From contig NZ_CP041203.1 in NCBI RefSeq assembly GCF_008033115.1, forward strand, positions 2,976,001 through 3,040,000: a stretch of 64,000 nucleotides of DNA. The letters run 5' to 3'. The notes under the pieces were generated by a model that was given only the letters and a program-made list of their open reading frames with translations, searched no databases and was not told where the DNA came from. The position numbers and the translations under genes were made by a program. Below, one piece after another: positions 51,028-59,998 of the stretch (positions within the stretch are counted from its first letter, which is position 1; each line of letters begins with the position of its first letter). This stretch comes from Cellulomonas sp. Y8 (lineage in GTDB: Bacteria; Actinomycetota; Actinomycetes; Actinomycetales; Cellulomonadaceae).

Positions 51028-52836
51028 ATGCCCGCTGACCTGCGCGAACCCCCTCCCGAGCCCGGCCCCGTGCCGGGCGCGGGGGTGCTGGCGTGCGGGT
51101 GCGGGTGCACCTGCGGCGGGGGTGGGTCCGACCCCCGCGAGGAGGACGAGGCGGGCGGTGGCGCGTCCGACCCTGCGGCGGTGGTGGCGGAGTTCCTGGA
51201 CCCGGGTCTGCCGCGCTCGGAGCAGCTGACCGAGGCCCTGGACAGCACGCCCACGGGGGTGCCGCTGGCCCGGTTGCTGGGGGCGTTGGACCCGCGGTCG
51301 TTGGACGACTTCGACCTGGCGGAGGTCGCCGCCGCGTACACCCGGATGTCGGGGTGGGCGCACGCGGGGCTGGCGGGGGTGGCGGCCGAGCTCGCCCGCC
51401 GCCAGGGGATGGGGCCGCAGCTCGACCCCCGCGCGCCCAGGGGCCGGGGTTCCGGCCTGAGCTCGCAGCGGGTCGCGGCGATGACGTTGTCCGCGCGGCT
51501 GAGCCGGTCCCCGCAGGACACCGCGGCGCTGATCCGCGAGGGCGCGGACTTCGCCGGCGCCCTGGCCGACACCGGCACCGCGTTGCGTCAGGGGCGGATC
51601 AGCGTGCCGGCGGCGCGGGTGATTGCCGCCCGGCTGGGTGACCAGGTCGCGTGGGTGTCCGGGCCGGTGCAGGACTACGTGCTGCCCCGGGCGGAGCACT
51701 CCACCGTGACCCAGGTCCGGGTGGACCTGGAGCGGGCGCTGCTGCGGGTCGACCCCGAGCACGCCCAGGACCGCCGGGACACCGCCCGGGCCGCGCGGCG
51801 TGTGAGCCACCCGCGGGCCCTGCCGGACCAGATGGCCGAGATGCATCTCGTGCTACCCGCCGAGCACGCGATCGGTCTGGACACCGCCCTGCAGGGCGCG
51901 GCCCGCTCCGCCAAGGCCGCCGGGGACCCCCGCACCGTGGACCAGCTGCGCTGCGACACCCTGGTGGACTGCGTCCTGGCCGGCACCCCCGCCGCCGCCC
52001 TGGCCGCGACCGGCGCCTCACCCGCCGCCACCCCCGGCTACCTGCCCAGCCCCCGCGACACCGGCGCGCCTACCTCGTCCGACCCCGTCCCCGGTGCCGA
52101 CGTGGGCTCCTCGCCCGACGCCGGCCGGGCCGCGACGCGTGACCCGCGCACCCACGTCCTGGTCACCGTGCCGCTGTCGACCCTGATCGGGCAGGGCGAC
52201 ACCCCCGCCGACCTCGCCGGGTCCGGCCCGATCGACGCCACCACCGCCCGCGCCCTGGCCCAGGGCGGGGTCTGGCGGCGCCTGGTCACCGACGACCTGT
52301 CCGGCACCGTCCTGGACGTCGGGCGCACCACCTACCGGCCACCGGCAGCCCTCGCCGACCACGTCCGGCACCGCGACCGCACCTGCACCTTCCCCGGCTG
52401 CCCCGTGCCCGCCCACCACTGCGACCTCGACCACACCGAGGACTGGGCGCCCGCACCCGACGACCCCCACCTCCCGGGCACCACCAGCCACACCAACCTC
52501 GGCCCCACCTGCCCCCGCCACCACCGCGCCAAGCACCACGCCCGGTTCACCCTGCACCAACCCGAACCCGGCACCCACGACTGGACCGACCCCACCGGCC
52601 ACACCTACCGCACCCGCCCCGGCACCGACCGCCCCACCCAGCACCTCACCGGCCCCCGCCGCCTGCGCACACCCGCACCCGACACCCCACCGGACCCGTC
52701 CACGCCCGCAACCTCGCCCGAGCCGTCTCCGTCCGGGGTCCCGCCGGACAGCTCCACGTCGGGGGCTCCGCCGGGTGCAGCCGCCCCGCTCCCACCCGCC
52801 CCGCACGCCCTGGACGACGACCTCCCGCCGTACTGA
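51028..52836 (+). CDS. DUF222/13E12-type HNH endonuclease-like protein (602 aa)
   Basis: Central DUF222 domain (about residues 75-330, with LDDFDLAEVAAAYTRMSGWAHAGLAGVAAELARR and a second helical block) and a C-terminal HNH domain: CTFPGCPVPAHHCDLDHTEDWAPAPDDPH... TSHTNLGPTCPRHHRAKHHARF (about 450-510), with the zinc Cys/His ligands and the catalytic DH intact. Pro-rich tail. The short N terminus has an unusual cluster CGCGCTCGGGG. These genes are multicopy and mobile-like in actinobacteria; no transposase or terminal repeats are visible here. Confidence 0.9.
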   Translation: MPADLREPPPEPGPVPGAGVLACGCGCTCGGGGSDPREEDEAGGGASDPAAVVAEFLDPGLPRSEQLTEALDSTPTGVPLARLLGALDPRSLDDFDLAEVAAAYTRMSGWAHAGLAGVAAELARRQGMGPQLDPRAPRGRGSGLSSQRVAAMTLSARLSRSPQDTAALIREGADFAGALADTGTALRQGRISVPAARVIAARLGDQVAWVSGPVQDYVLPRAEHSTVTQVRVDLERALLRVDPEHAQDRRDTARAARRVSHPRALPDQMAEMHLVLPAEHAIGLDTALQGAARSAKAAGDPRTVDQLRCDTLVDCVLAGTPAAALAATGASPAATPGYLPSPRDTGAPTSSDPVPGADVGSSPDAGRAATRDPRTHVLVTVPLSTLIGQGDTPADLAGSGPIDATTARALAQGGVWRRLVTDDLSGTVLDVGRTTYRPPAALADHVRHRDRTCTFPGCPVPAHHCDLDHTEDWAPAPDDPHLPGTTSHTNLGPTCPRHHRAKHHARFTLHQPEPGTHDWTDPTGHTYRTRPGTDRPTQHLTGPRRLRTPAPDTPPDPSTPATSPEPSPSGVPPDSSTSGAPPGAAAPLPPAPHALDDDLPPY

Positions 52837-52952
52837 CCCCGCCAGCACCCGGGAGCCGGCGCGCGCAACGGGCGCGAGGCGACGCGGATATCAGCGGGCG
52901 TGCCGGGCCGTGGCGCCGCTAGCGTCCGACGCGGCGGAAGGAGCCCGACCCC

Positions 52953-54560
52953 ATGACCACCACCTCCACCGGCGCGGCCGAGCGGCACACCGTGGCGCTG
53001 CCGGACGGCCGCGTGCTGACGGGCCGCACGCGAGGCCCCGCGGACGGCAGGGCCGTGCTGCTCGTCGGCGGTGCCGCCACGGGCTCCGCCATGGGCTTCG
53101 GCGAGGACCTCCTCGAGCCGCGCGGCGTGCGGCTGATCACGGTGGACCGCGCCGGGATGGGGGGATCGACCCCCGACCCGACCCGCACGGCCGCCTCGAC
53201 GGCACGGGACTACGTCGCCTTCGCGGCGGCGGTGGGGCATCCCGGGCCGCTGCCGGTGGTCGCGAACTCGCAGGGGGCAGTGTTCGGGCTCACGCTCGCC
53301 GCCGCGGGCGCCGCCTCCCGGCTGGTGCTGGTCTCGCCTGCGGACGAGGTCGCGCACCCGGACGTGGCGCCGCTCCTGCCGCCGCACGCGCGCGAGCTGG
53401 CCGACCTCGCGCTGGCGGATCCGGAGGCCGCTCGGGCCGTCCTCGAGCGGCTCGGTCCGGCCGAGATGGAGGCGATGGTGCTGGCCGGCGCCGAGGCCGT
53501 CGACCGGGCCGTCTACGAACGTCCCACGTTCCTCGCGCGCTGGCGGGCGTCTCTGGTCGAGGGCTTCGCCGGTCAAGGGGCGGCGTACGTGCAGGACACG
53601 CTGCTGGCCATGCGGCGCTGGCGCGTCGACCTGTCGGCCGTCGCCGTGCCGACCACGGTGCTGGTCGGGGAGCACGACCGCGGGCACTCGCCCGATCGTG
53701 CGCGGATGCTGACGGCGCGCGTACCAGGCGCGGTGCGGCGGGTGGTGCCGGGCGCGGGTGGCTCGCTGCTGTGGGACCGGCCGGACCTGGTGCTCGACGC
53801 GGCGCTCGGTGCACCCGACCCGGACGCGCTCGCGCGCGCCGCCCACGCCGAGACCTGGCAGACGCACGGGCGCATCCGCGCGGGCCGCGGCGGCGCGGTC
53901 GCGGACCTGCCGGGGATCCGGCTGATGGCCAGCGGCCTCGCGCACCCGTGGTGGAACAACGGTGACGTCACGGACCCGGACCGGGTGGAGCTCGAGGCGG
54001 TCCGCGACTGGTACGCGCGGCGGGGTGTGCCGTGGGGCGTGCGGGTCCCCGCCGGGGTGACCTGGCCGCACGGTCGGCGCCTGTTCCGGAAGCGGCTCAT
54101 GCTGCTCGACGCCGACGCGCTCGTGACGCAGCCGCCGGTGCCCGGGCTGCGGATCCGCCGGGCGACCGGAGCGGACCTGGACGCGGTGCTGGCGGCCGAC
54201 CTCGCGGCGTTCGGCGGGGAGCCGGCCGCCTCACGCGCCTGGCTGGATCCGCTGCTGGGGTCGCCGGCGGTGACGGTCGCGCTGGCCGAGCTGGACGGGG
54301 CCCCGGTGGGAACGGCCTACGTCGTGCGCTCGGACGGCGAGGCGGGTCCCGCCGTGGGGCTGGGCGGCGTCGGGGTGGTGCCCGCCGCCCGGAATCGGGG
54401 CGTCGCGGCGGCCGTCAGCTCGTGGTTGCTCGCGTGCGCGGTCGACGCCGGCGCGGGCCTCGCCCACACCGAGCCGGACACGGACGGCGCCGCGCGGCTG
54501 TACGCCCGGCTGGGCTTCGCCGAGTTCGGCGGGCTGGACGTCTACGTGGACCTGGCATGA
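52953..54560 (+). CDS. Alpha/beta hydrolase fused to a GNAT acetyltransferase (535 aa)
   Basis: N-terminal hydrolase (residues about 12-285): VLLVGGAATGSAMGF, DRAGMGGSTPDPT, nucleophile elbow VVANSQGAVFG (Ser in ANSQG, not the usual GxSxG), VPTTVLVGEHDRGHSPDRA. The C-terminal part from about 292 (RAAHAETWQTHGRIRAGRGGAVADLPGIRLMASGLAHPWWNNGDV, then PGLRIRRATGADLDAVLAAD... GLGGVGVVPAARNRGVAAAVSSWLLACAVDAGA) is a complete two-part GNAT protein. ATG 52953 follows AAGGAG, and TAGCGT lies at 52918-52923. Could be a true fusion or two overlapping genes merged by an indel. Confidence 0.8.
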   Translation: MTTTSTGAAERHTVALPDGRVLTGRTRGPADGRAVLLVGGAATGSAMGFGEDLLEPRGVRLITVDRAGMGGSTPDPTRTAASTARDYVAFAAAVGHPGPLPVVANSQGAVFGLTLAAAGAASRLVLVSPADEVAHPDVAPLLPPHARELADLALADPEAARAVLERLGPAEMEAMVLAGAEAVDRAVYERPTFLARWRASLVEGFAGQGAAYVQDTLLAMRRWRVDLSAVAVPTTVLVGEHDRGHSPDRARMLTARVPGAVRRVVPGAGGSLLWDRPDLVLDAALGAPDPDALARAAHAETWQTHGRIRAGRGGAVADLPGIRLMASGLAHPWWNNGDVTDPDRVELEAVRDWYARRGVPWGVRVPAGVTWPHGRRLFRKRLMLLDADALVTQPPVPGLRIRRATGADLDAVLAADLAAFGGEPAASRAWLDPLLGSPAVTVALAELDGAPVGTAYVVRSDGEAGPAVGLGGVGVVPAARNRGVAAAVSSWLLACAVDAGAGLAHTEPDTDGAARLYARLGFAEFGGLDVYVDLA

Positions 54561-55048
54561 GCGCGGCCGAGCCCGCCCTGCGCCCGGCGGGGCCGGACGA
54601 CGCGGAGGCGCTCGTGGCGGTGTGGCACCGGGCGGTGCTCGCGACGCACGACTTCCTCGCGTCGGGGGACGTCGCCCGCTACGAGGCCGTCGTCCGTGCC
54701 GGGCTCCCGGCCCTGACGGTGACGCTCGCCGAGCGGCAGGGTCGGGTGCTCGGGTTCGTCGCCGTCGACGTCGCCGTCGACGGCGCTCGGGTCGAGATGC
54801 TGTTCGTCGACCCGGACGTGCACGGCAGCGGGGTCGGGTCGACGCTCCTGCGTCACGCGACGGCGGGTCGGCCGGTGGTGGAGCTCGACGTCAACGAGCA
54901 GAACCCGGGGGCGCGGGCCTTCTACGCCCGGCGCGGCTTCGTCGAGGTGGGTCGCTCCGCCCTCGACGGTGACGGCAGGCCCTACCCGCTGCTGCACCTG
55001 CGGCGCATCGCTCCGGCTGCGAGCACTCGCGCGATCACCGCGAGCTAG
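54557..55048 (+). CDS. GNAT-family N-acetyltransferase (163 aa)
   Basis: LRPAGPDDAEALVAVWHRAVLATHDFLASGDVARYEAVVRAGLPALTVTLAERQGRVLGFVAVD, then VEMLFVDPDVHGSGVGSTLLRHA as the acetyl-CoA loop and ELDVNEQNPGARAFYARRGFVEVGRS. It resembles the PhnO/YjaB-like small acetyltransferases; substrate unknown. ATGA overlap with the fusion gene and a 4-bp overlap with convergent ispE. Confidence 0.9.
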   Translation: MSAAEPALRPAGPDDAEALVAVWHRAVLATHDFLASGDVARYEAVVRAGLPALTVTLAERQGRVLGFVAVDVAVDGARVEMLFVDPDVHGSGVGSTLLRHATAGRPVVELDVNEQNPGARAFYARRGFVEVGRSALDGDGRPYPLLHLRRIAPAASTRAITAS

Positions 55049-55998
55049 AGGACGTCCGACCCCGCCACGAGCCGCGCACCCGGCACCGGCCCCGAGGCCG
55101 TGAGCACCGAGTCGGCCACGCCCGCGGCGGTCATCGCGGCGGCGATGACCAGCGCGTGCTGCCGGCTCCGGGCCAGCGCAGCCACGGTCGGCCCCGAGCC
55201 GGAGACGACCACGCCGAGCGCGCCGGCGTCCTCCGCGACCGCCAGCGTCTCGACCAGGCCGGGCGCGAGCTCGACCGCCGCGTCCTGCAGGTCGTTGTGC
55301 AGCAGCGCGCCGAGCGCGGGGGCGTCGCCGGCCCGGAGCGCCTGCAGCAGCGCGACGTCCCCGTCGGAGTCCAGCCCGTCGCGGCCGGCGGCGAGCTGGT
55401 CGAACTCCTCGTAGACCCGGGGGGTCGACAGTCCCTCGTCGCGCACGCCGAACGCCCAGTGGTACTCGCCGCGGCTCAGCGCGGCTGTGAGCAGGTCGCC
55501 GCGGCCCGAGCCGACGGCGGTCTGGCCCATCAGCAGGAACGGCACGTCCGAGCCGAGCTCGGCCGCGACCTCGTGCAACTCCTCGCGGCTGAGCGCGGTG
55601 CCCCAGAACGCGTCGCAGGCGAGTAGCGCGGCGGCGGCGTCGGCGGAGCCTCCTGCCATGCCGCCCGCGACCGGGACGCCCTTGTGCAGGTGCAGGTGCA
55701 CGCCCTCGTCGATGCCGGTGCGGGCGGCGAGCGCGCGGGCGGCGCGGAGGGCGAGGTTGCTCGCGTCGGTGGGGACCAGGTCGGCCTGCGGGCCGGAGAC
55801 CGTGACGCGCAGGTCCGGCGACGCGGAGGCCACCACGTCCTCGTACACCGACACGGCCTGGAACACGGTCGCCAGCGGGTGGTAGCCGTCGGGGCGGCGC
55901 GGGCCGACGCGGAGCGACAGGTTGACCTTGCCGGGCGCCCGGACGCGGACCTCACGGCCGGTGCGGGGGGCGAGGCGCAGGTCGGTCACGGGGACCAC
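55045..55998 (-). CDS. ispE: 4-diphosphocytidyl-2-C-methyl-D-erythritol kinase
   Basis: GHMP kinase of the MEP isoprenoid pathway. VRAPGKVNLSLRVGPRRPDGYHPLATVFQAVSVYEDV is the substrate site, PVAGGMAGGSADAAAALLACDAFWG the ATP-binding GHMP motif, and GVVVSGSGPTVAALA the C-terminal loop. 317 residues. GTG start at 55998. Follows rsmA after 89 bp, as in Rv1010-Rv1011. Confidence 0.96.
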   Translation of the reverse strand: MVPVTDLRLAPRTGREVRVRAPGKVNLSLRVGPRRPDGYHPLATVFQAVSVYEDVVASASPDLRVTVSGPQADLVPTDASNLALRAARALAARTGIDEGVHLHLHKGVPVAGGMAGGSADAAAALLACDAFWGTALSREELHEVAAELGSDVPFLLMGQTAVGSGRGDLLTAALSRGEYHWAFGVRDEGLSTPRVYEEFDQLAAGRDGLDSDGDVALLQALRAGDAPALGALLHNDLQDAAVELAPGLVETLAVAEDAGALGVVVSGSGPTVAALARSRQHALVIAAAMTAAGVADSVLTASGPVPGARLVAGSDVL

Positions 55999-56087
55999 TG
56001 TGCCAGGTCCGGGCGCGTCCGGCGCGTCCCGGCGGCGACGGGCGGGCCCGCGACGGCGGCGCGGACCGCCGACGGCGTCGGGCGAGG

Positions 56088-57050
56088 TCAGCCCGCCGTG
56101 GGTGCGTGCAGCTGCTCGGCGACGCGGGCGAGCGCGAGGACGTCGAGCGCCTCGCCGCGGGCCTGCGGGTCGACCCCGGCGGCCTCGATGGCGCGGGTGG
56201 CCGCCTCGCTGCCGCCGGCGAGGGTCGCCAGGGCGGAGCGGAGCATCTTGCGCCGCTGCGCGAACGCCGCGTCCACGACCGCGAACACCTGCTCGCGGGT
56301 CGCCGTGGTGGCCGGGGGCTCGCGCCGGTCGAGGCGGACCAGGGCGGAGTCGACGTTCGGCACCGGCCAGAACACGGACCGGCCGACGGTCGCGGTGCGG
56401 CGGGCGGAGGCGTACCAGGCGGCCTTGACCGACGGGACGCCGTAGGTGCGGCTCCCCGGAGGGGCGGCGACGCGGTCGGCGACCTCGGCCTGCACCATGA
56501 CGAGGACCCGCTCGAGCGTCGGGAAGTGCTCGAGGAACGTGAGCAGCACGGGCACGGACACGTTGTACGGCAGGTTCGCGACCAGCGCGGTCGGCGCCCG
56601 CCCGGGCAGCGCGCGCACGTCGAGCGCGTCGCCGCGGACGACCGTGAGCGAGGGGTGCGGCGGGGGACCGGGGTCCGGCCCACCGGCAGCGGGCACGGGC
56701 ACGTCCGGCAGGTCGACGGTGTCGACGACCGCGCCCGGGACGTGCCGGCGCACGGTGTCCGGAAGCAGCCCCGCGAGCACCGGGTCGATCTCGACCGCCA
56801 CGACGTCCGCACCCGCCTCGAGCAGCCCGAGCGTCAGCGAGCCGAGGCCCGGGCCGACCTCGACGACCCGCTCGCCGGCGACGACGTCGGCCTGCCGGAC
56901 GATCTTGCGGACGGTGCCGCCGTCGAGGACGAAGTTCTGCCCGAGCGTCTTGGTGGGGCGGATACCGGCGCGCTCGGCGAGGGCGCGGATCTCGGCCGGA
57001 CCGAGCAACGGCCCCGCCGCGGGTGCGACGGGGCCGGTGCTGGAGGACAT
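56088..57050 (-). CDS. rsmA: 16S rRNA (adenine(1518)/(1519)-N6)-dimethyltransferase
   Basis: Ksg[28 protein letters not shown], motif [29 protein letters not shown], and motif [21 protein letters not shown] are intact, with the C-terminal helical domain ending [13 protein letters not shown] linker between residues about 118 and 135 ([19 protein letters not shown]) is longer than in short homologues. 320 residues. Confidence 0.96.
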   Translation of the reverse strand: MSSSTGPVAPAAGPLLGPAEIRALAERAGIRPTKTLGQNFVLDGGTVRKIVRQADVVAGERVVEVGPGLGSLTLGLLEAGADVVAVEIDPVLAGLLPDTVRRHVPGAVVDTVDLPDVPVPAAGGPDPGPPPHPSLTVVRGDALDVRALPGRAPTALVANLPYNVSVPVLLTFLEHFPTLERVLVMVQAEVADRVAAPPGSRTYGVPSVKAAWYASARRTATVGRSVFWPVPNVDSALVRLDRREPPATTATREQVFAVVDAAFAQRRKMLRSALATLAGGSEAATRAIEAAGVDPQARGEALDVLALARVAEQLHAPTAG

Positions 57051-57086
57051 GCGGGCGAGCCTACCCGGCTGCCCGCGGGTGCGGCG

Positions 57087-58373
57087 TCAGCCGAACAGGC
57101 GCGACCCGCAGACCGGCCACTGGCCGGCGCCGGAGCGGTTGTACAGCATCTGCGCGCGGGCGGTCTGCTCGTCGGCCGAGGCCTGCGAAGGGAGCCCGGA
57201 GCCGCCGACCGCGTTCCACGTGGCGACCGAGAACTGGTACAGCCCGTGGTACTTGCCGGACGCGGACACGATCGAGGGGTTGCCGCCCGACTCGCACGCG
57301 GCGAGGGCGGCCCAGTTCAGGCCGGCCGCGTCGCCGCCGCCGACCGCCGCGGTGCCGGCGGAGGACGAGGAGGTCGACGCCTTGGGCGTGGTGGCGACCG
57401 GCTTCTTCTTGGTGCCGATGTTGGTCACCTGGTCGACGGGCGCCTGGGTCACCGCGTCGGACAGGGTCTCGCGGCCGGTCTCCTGGCCGTCGACGGTGGT
57501 GACGCGGTCGACGACGGTCCGGACGCCGACGACGCCGGCGGTGGTGACCTTTGAGTCGCCGACGTACAGCGACGCGTCGTTCTGCTCGACGGCGTTGAAC
57601 GGCACCTCGTGCGTGGTGGTGACGTCCTGGACCACGACGCGGTTCACGACGACGGTCACGGTGCTGCCGGCGCGCTGCACGCTGACCCGGTCGAGCGGCT
57701 GGAGGGTGACGCCGAGCGCGTCGAGCGCATCCGCCACGGTGGTGCTGCCGTCGGGGACCGGGTGCGTCGCACCGTCGATCTGCACAGCGGCGGCGCCGTC
57801 GAGCGTGAGGTCCAGCGAGAGGTCCGGGCGGCCGCCGGCGGCGGAGCGGGACGCGACCAGGCGGACGTCGTCGCCGCGGGTCGCGAGCATGGTGAGCGCC
57901 TCGTCGGCGGTGAGCGCGGTCGTCCAGACCGTCTGCTCGGCGCCGTCGGCGCTGATCGTCACCTGGTGGGCGTGCCGGACGACGACGTCGACGCCGTCCT
58001 GGAGCGCGCCCGACGGGGTGACGGAGTCGCGGGAGCCGAGCTCGAGCTTCTGCTCGGCCAGCAGGCCGTCGACGCTGCCGGAGAACGTCGACACGGTCGT
58101 GGTGACCCCGTCGACGTCGAGGGTCACGGTCTTGTGGGCGTCCGCGACGGCGACGCCGCCGGTGGCGAGCACGACCACGGCGGTCGCGGCACCGATGAGG
58201 CGCACGCGACCCCGGCGCGACCGGCGGTCGCCGTCGGGCTCGGTGCCGGCGGACCCGGGGTCCGTGTTGTGGACGACGCGGGTGCGGAGGGCGGCGGGCG
58301 TGGCGGCGAGGCGCGCGCGGGCGCGACGGAGGAGGGAGGTCACGTAGTTCCAGACGACGGCGGTCCCGGGCAC
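57087..58373 (-). CDS. rpfB: Resuscitation-promoting factor (RpfB-like: DUF348, G5, Rpf lytic domain; 428 aa)
   Basis: Cell-wall lytic transglycosylase that promotes resuscitation and growth. N-terminal membrane helix (VRLIGAATAVVVLATGGVAVADA), DUF348 repeats (HKTVTLDVDGVTTTVSTFSGSVDGLLAEQ and two more), G5 domain (THEVPFNAVEQNDASLYVGDSKVTTAGVVGVRTVV), a Ser-rich linker and the Rpf domain WAALAACESGGNPSIVSASGKYHGLYQFSVATWNAVGG with its catalytic Glu and Cys pair. GTG 58373 is taken; GTG 58343 is an alternative. A structured leader and an MtrA-like site lie upstream. Confidence 0.94.
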   Translation of the reverse strand: MPGTAVVWNYVTSLLRRARARLAATPAALRTRVVHNTDPGSAGTEPDGDRRSRRGRVRLIGAATAVVVLATGGVAVADAHKTVTLDVDGVTTTVSTFSGSVDGLLAEQKLELGSRDSVTPSGALQDGVDVVVRHAHQVTISADGAEQTVWTTALTADEALTMLATRGDDVRLVASRSAAGGRPDLSLDLTLDGAAAVQIDGATHPVPDGSTTVADALDALGVTLQPLDRVSVQRAGSTVTVVVNRVVVQDVTTTHEVPFNAVEQNDASLYVGDSKVTTAGVVGVRTVVDRVTTVDGQETGRETLSDAVTQAPVDQVTNIGTKKKPVATTPKASTSSSSAGTAAVGGGDAAGLNWAALAACESGGNPSIVSASGKYHGLYQFSVATWNAVGGSGLPSQASADEQTARAQMLYNRSGAGQWPVCGSRLFG

Positions 58374-58720
58374 GGGGGGCGGGTGCGGCGCGCGTGGGCG
58401 TCGCCCGCCGGTGCCCCGGGCCGTGACGGCCCCGCGGCTGCGGCGGCACCTGGAGGGAGGTGCCGCACCGGCGGTCCCGGATCCCCGATCCGGCGGTCAT
58501 GCCCCGCGCACTGCTGCGCGGGTGCGCTCGCAGGGGGAGGGCCCCGGTCTGTCACGAGCGACACGCGACCGTAACCCATTCGTGACCATGTGCCAAGTGG
58601 TCGCCGCGTCGGTGCAGGTGGGCGCGACGCTGACCGCGACGCTCAGCGCGTGCTCAGCCGATGTTCAGCGGGCGCGCCGGACCGACGGACGCGCCGGGCG
58701 CGACAGGGCCGGGCGAGGGC
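58374..58720 (-). other. Structured 5' leader of the RpfB-like gene
   Basis: In the minus-strand direction after the MtrA-like site come four hairpins: an 8-bp stem (58503-58522, loop CTGC), a 7-bp stem (58477-58493, loop CCC), a 9-bp stem (58443-58466, loop GGAGGG as read on the plus strand) and a 6-bp stem (58418-58432, loop TGA). Leader length would be about 190 nt. A c-di-AMP (ydaO) riboswitch occurs before many actinobacterial rpf genes, but I could not match its conserved core here. Confidence 0.5.
58566..58587 (-). promoter_or_regulatory. MtrA-like direct-repeat site upstream of the RpfB-like gene
   Basis: Minus strand reads GTCACG-AATGG-GTTACG, two hexamers with an 11-bp period inside a 22-bp block. 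The block is repeated with one mismatch upstream of the neighbouring lytic enzyme gene (59999-60020). This is the arrangement known for MtrA response-regulator boxes in front of rpf and other cell-wall genes. Confidence 0.65.
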
Positions 58721-59983
58721 TCAGTACCAGCCCTTGGCCTGCGACGCCGACCACGCGCCGCACGGGGTGGAGTAGCGGCCGCCGATGTAGTTCAGGCCCC
58801 AGGTGATCTGCGTCGCGGGGTTGGTGCGCCAGTCGGCGGCGACGGTCGCCATCTTGGAGCCCGGCAGGGCCTGCGGGATGCCGTAGGCGCCGGAGGACCG
58901 GTTCTCGGCGTTGACCCGCCAGCCGCTCTCCTTGTTCCACAGCTGCAGCAGGCAGGCGAACTGGTCGTCGCCCCACCCGCGCGCGGCGGCGAGCTGCTTG
59001 CCGATCTCCTGGGCGCTGCCGGGCGAGACCGTGATGTCGACCCCGGTCGCGACCTCCATGGTGCCGACCTTGACCACCTGGGTCACGGGCTCGACGGTGA
59101 CGGTCGACGCGACGACCTGGCGGTCGACCACCGCACCGCCGACGCTGGCGGTGCTGTAGGTGGTGGTGCGCACACCGGCGCGGCCGGCGGTCGCGACCTT
59201 GCGGGTGCCCTTCGCGAGCGTGGGGTCCTCGACCTCCTGCTCCTCGAACGGCACGGCCTCGGTGACGGTCTCGCCGGACGTCGCCGCGCGGGTCACCATG
59301 ACCACGAGGCCGTCCGTCGCGGTCGCGTCCAGGGGGACGGACACCCGGTCGCCCTCGTTCAGCACCAGGCCGATGTCGCGCAGCGCGTCCCGGACGGTCC
59401 CGCCGCTGGTCAGCCCATCGATGACCTGGCCGTCGACGGCCAGGTGGATGGTCTTCTGCGTCGACACCCGCAGCACGTCGCCGCGCTCCAGGCCCGCCGA
59501 CCGGGACGCGGACAGCAGCGTCTCGTCGTCGCGGAGGCCGAGCCCCTCGACGGCCTCGCCGACGGTGAGCGCGGTGGTCCAGACCGTGCGGTCCTGGCCG
59601 TCGACCTGGACGTCGATCTCCCGGCCGTGCCGGACGACGATCTGCGCACCGTCGCCGACGGGCTCGCCGAGGCCCGGGGCCACGAGGTCGCGGTCGCCCA
59701 CCTCGATGTCGCCGGCGGCGAGCACCTGGCCGACGGTGCGGCCGAACGCACTGACCTCGACGGCGGTGCCGTCCACCTCGACCGTCACGGTCTTGTGCAG
59801 CCCGACGAACGCGGTCGTCGCGCCGGCCACCAGCGCGAGCGCGAGTCCCTGGGCGCCGTACCGGAGCGCGCGCGAGCGGCGGTCGGTGCGGTGGGACTTG
59901 CTCGACGAGGGGACGACGGGGGTCTCGGGCGCAGGCACGCGGAGGGCTCCAGCGGGTCGGGTCGGCGGGAGGGAGGGACTCAC
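58721..59983 (-). CDS. DUF348-G5 protein with lytic-transglycosylase-like C terminus (420 aa)
   Basis: Paralogue of the next gene in its first 300 residues: membrane helix (YGAQGLALALVAGATTAFVG), three DUF348 units (HKTVTVEVDGTAVEVSAFGRTVGQVLAAG...) and G5 (TVTEAVPFEEQEVEDPTLAKGTRKVATAGRAGVRTTTYS). The catalytic end differs: ACLLQLWNKESGWRVNAENRSSGAYGIPQALPGSKM, an aggregation-promoting-factor/SLT-type domain with Glu in NKESGW. Predicted extracellular peptidoglycan hydrolase. GTG 59983 is used; GTG 59938 has a better ribosome site (GGAG) and is an alternative. Confidence 0.9.
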   Translation of the reverse strand: MSPSLPPTRPAGALRVPAPETPVVPSSSKSHRTDRRSRALRYGAQGLALALVAGATTAFVGLHKTVTVEVDGTAVEVSAFGRTVGQVLAAGDIEVGDRDLVAPGLGEPVGDGAQIVVRHGREIDVQVDGQDRTVWTTALTVGEAVEGLGLRDDETLLSASRSAGLERGDVLRVSTQKTIHLAVDGQVIDGLTSGGTVRDALRDIGLVLNEGDRVSVPLDATATDGLVVMVTRAATSGETVTEAVPFEEQEVEDPTLAKGTRKVATAGRAGVRTTTYSTASVGGAVVDRQVVASTVTVEPVTQVVKVGTMEVATGVDITVSPGSAQEIGKQLAAARGWGDDQFACLLQLWNKESGWRVNAENRSSGAYGIPQALPGSKMATVAADWRTNPATQITWGLNYIGGRYSTPCGAWSASQAKGWY

Positions 59984-59998
59984 GCCGGTACAGCCTCC

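Noticed and set aside
58374-58720. c-di-AMP (ydaO) riboswitch
   Set aside because: Expected from knowledge of rpf leaders, but the conserved core could not be identified by eye, so only a structured leader is claimed.
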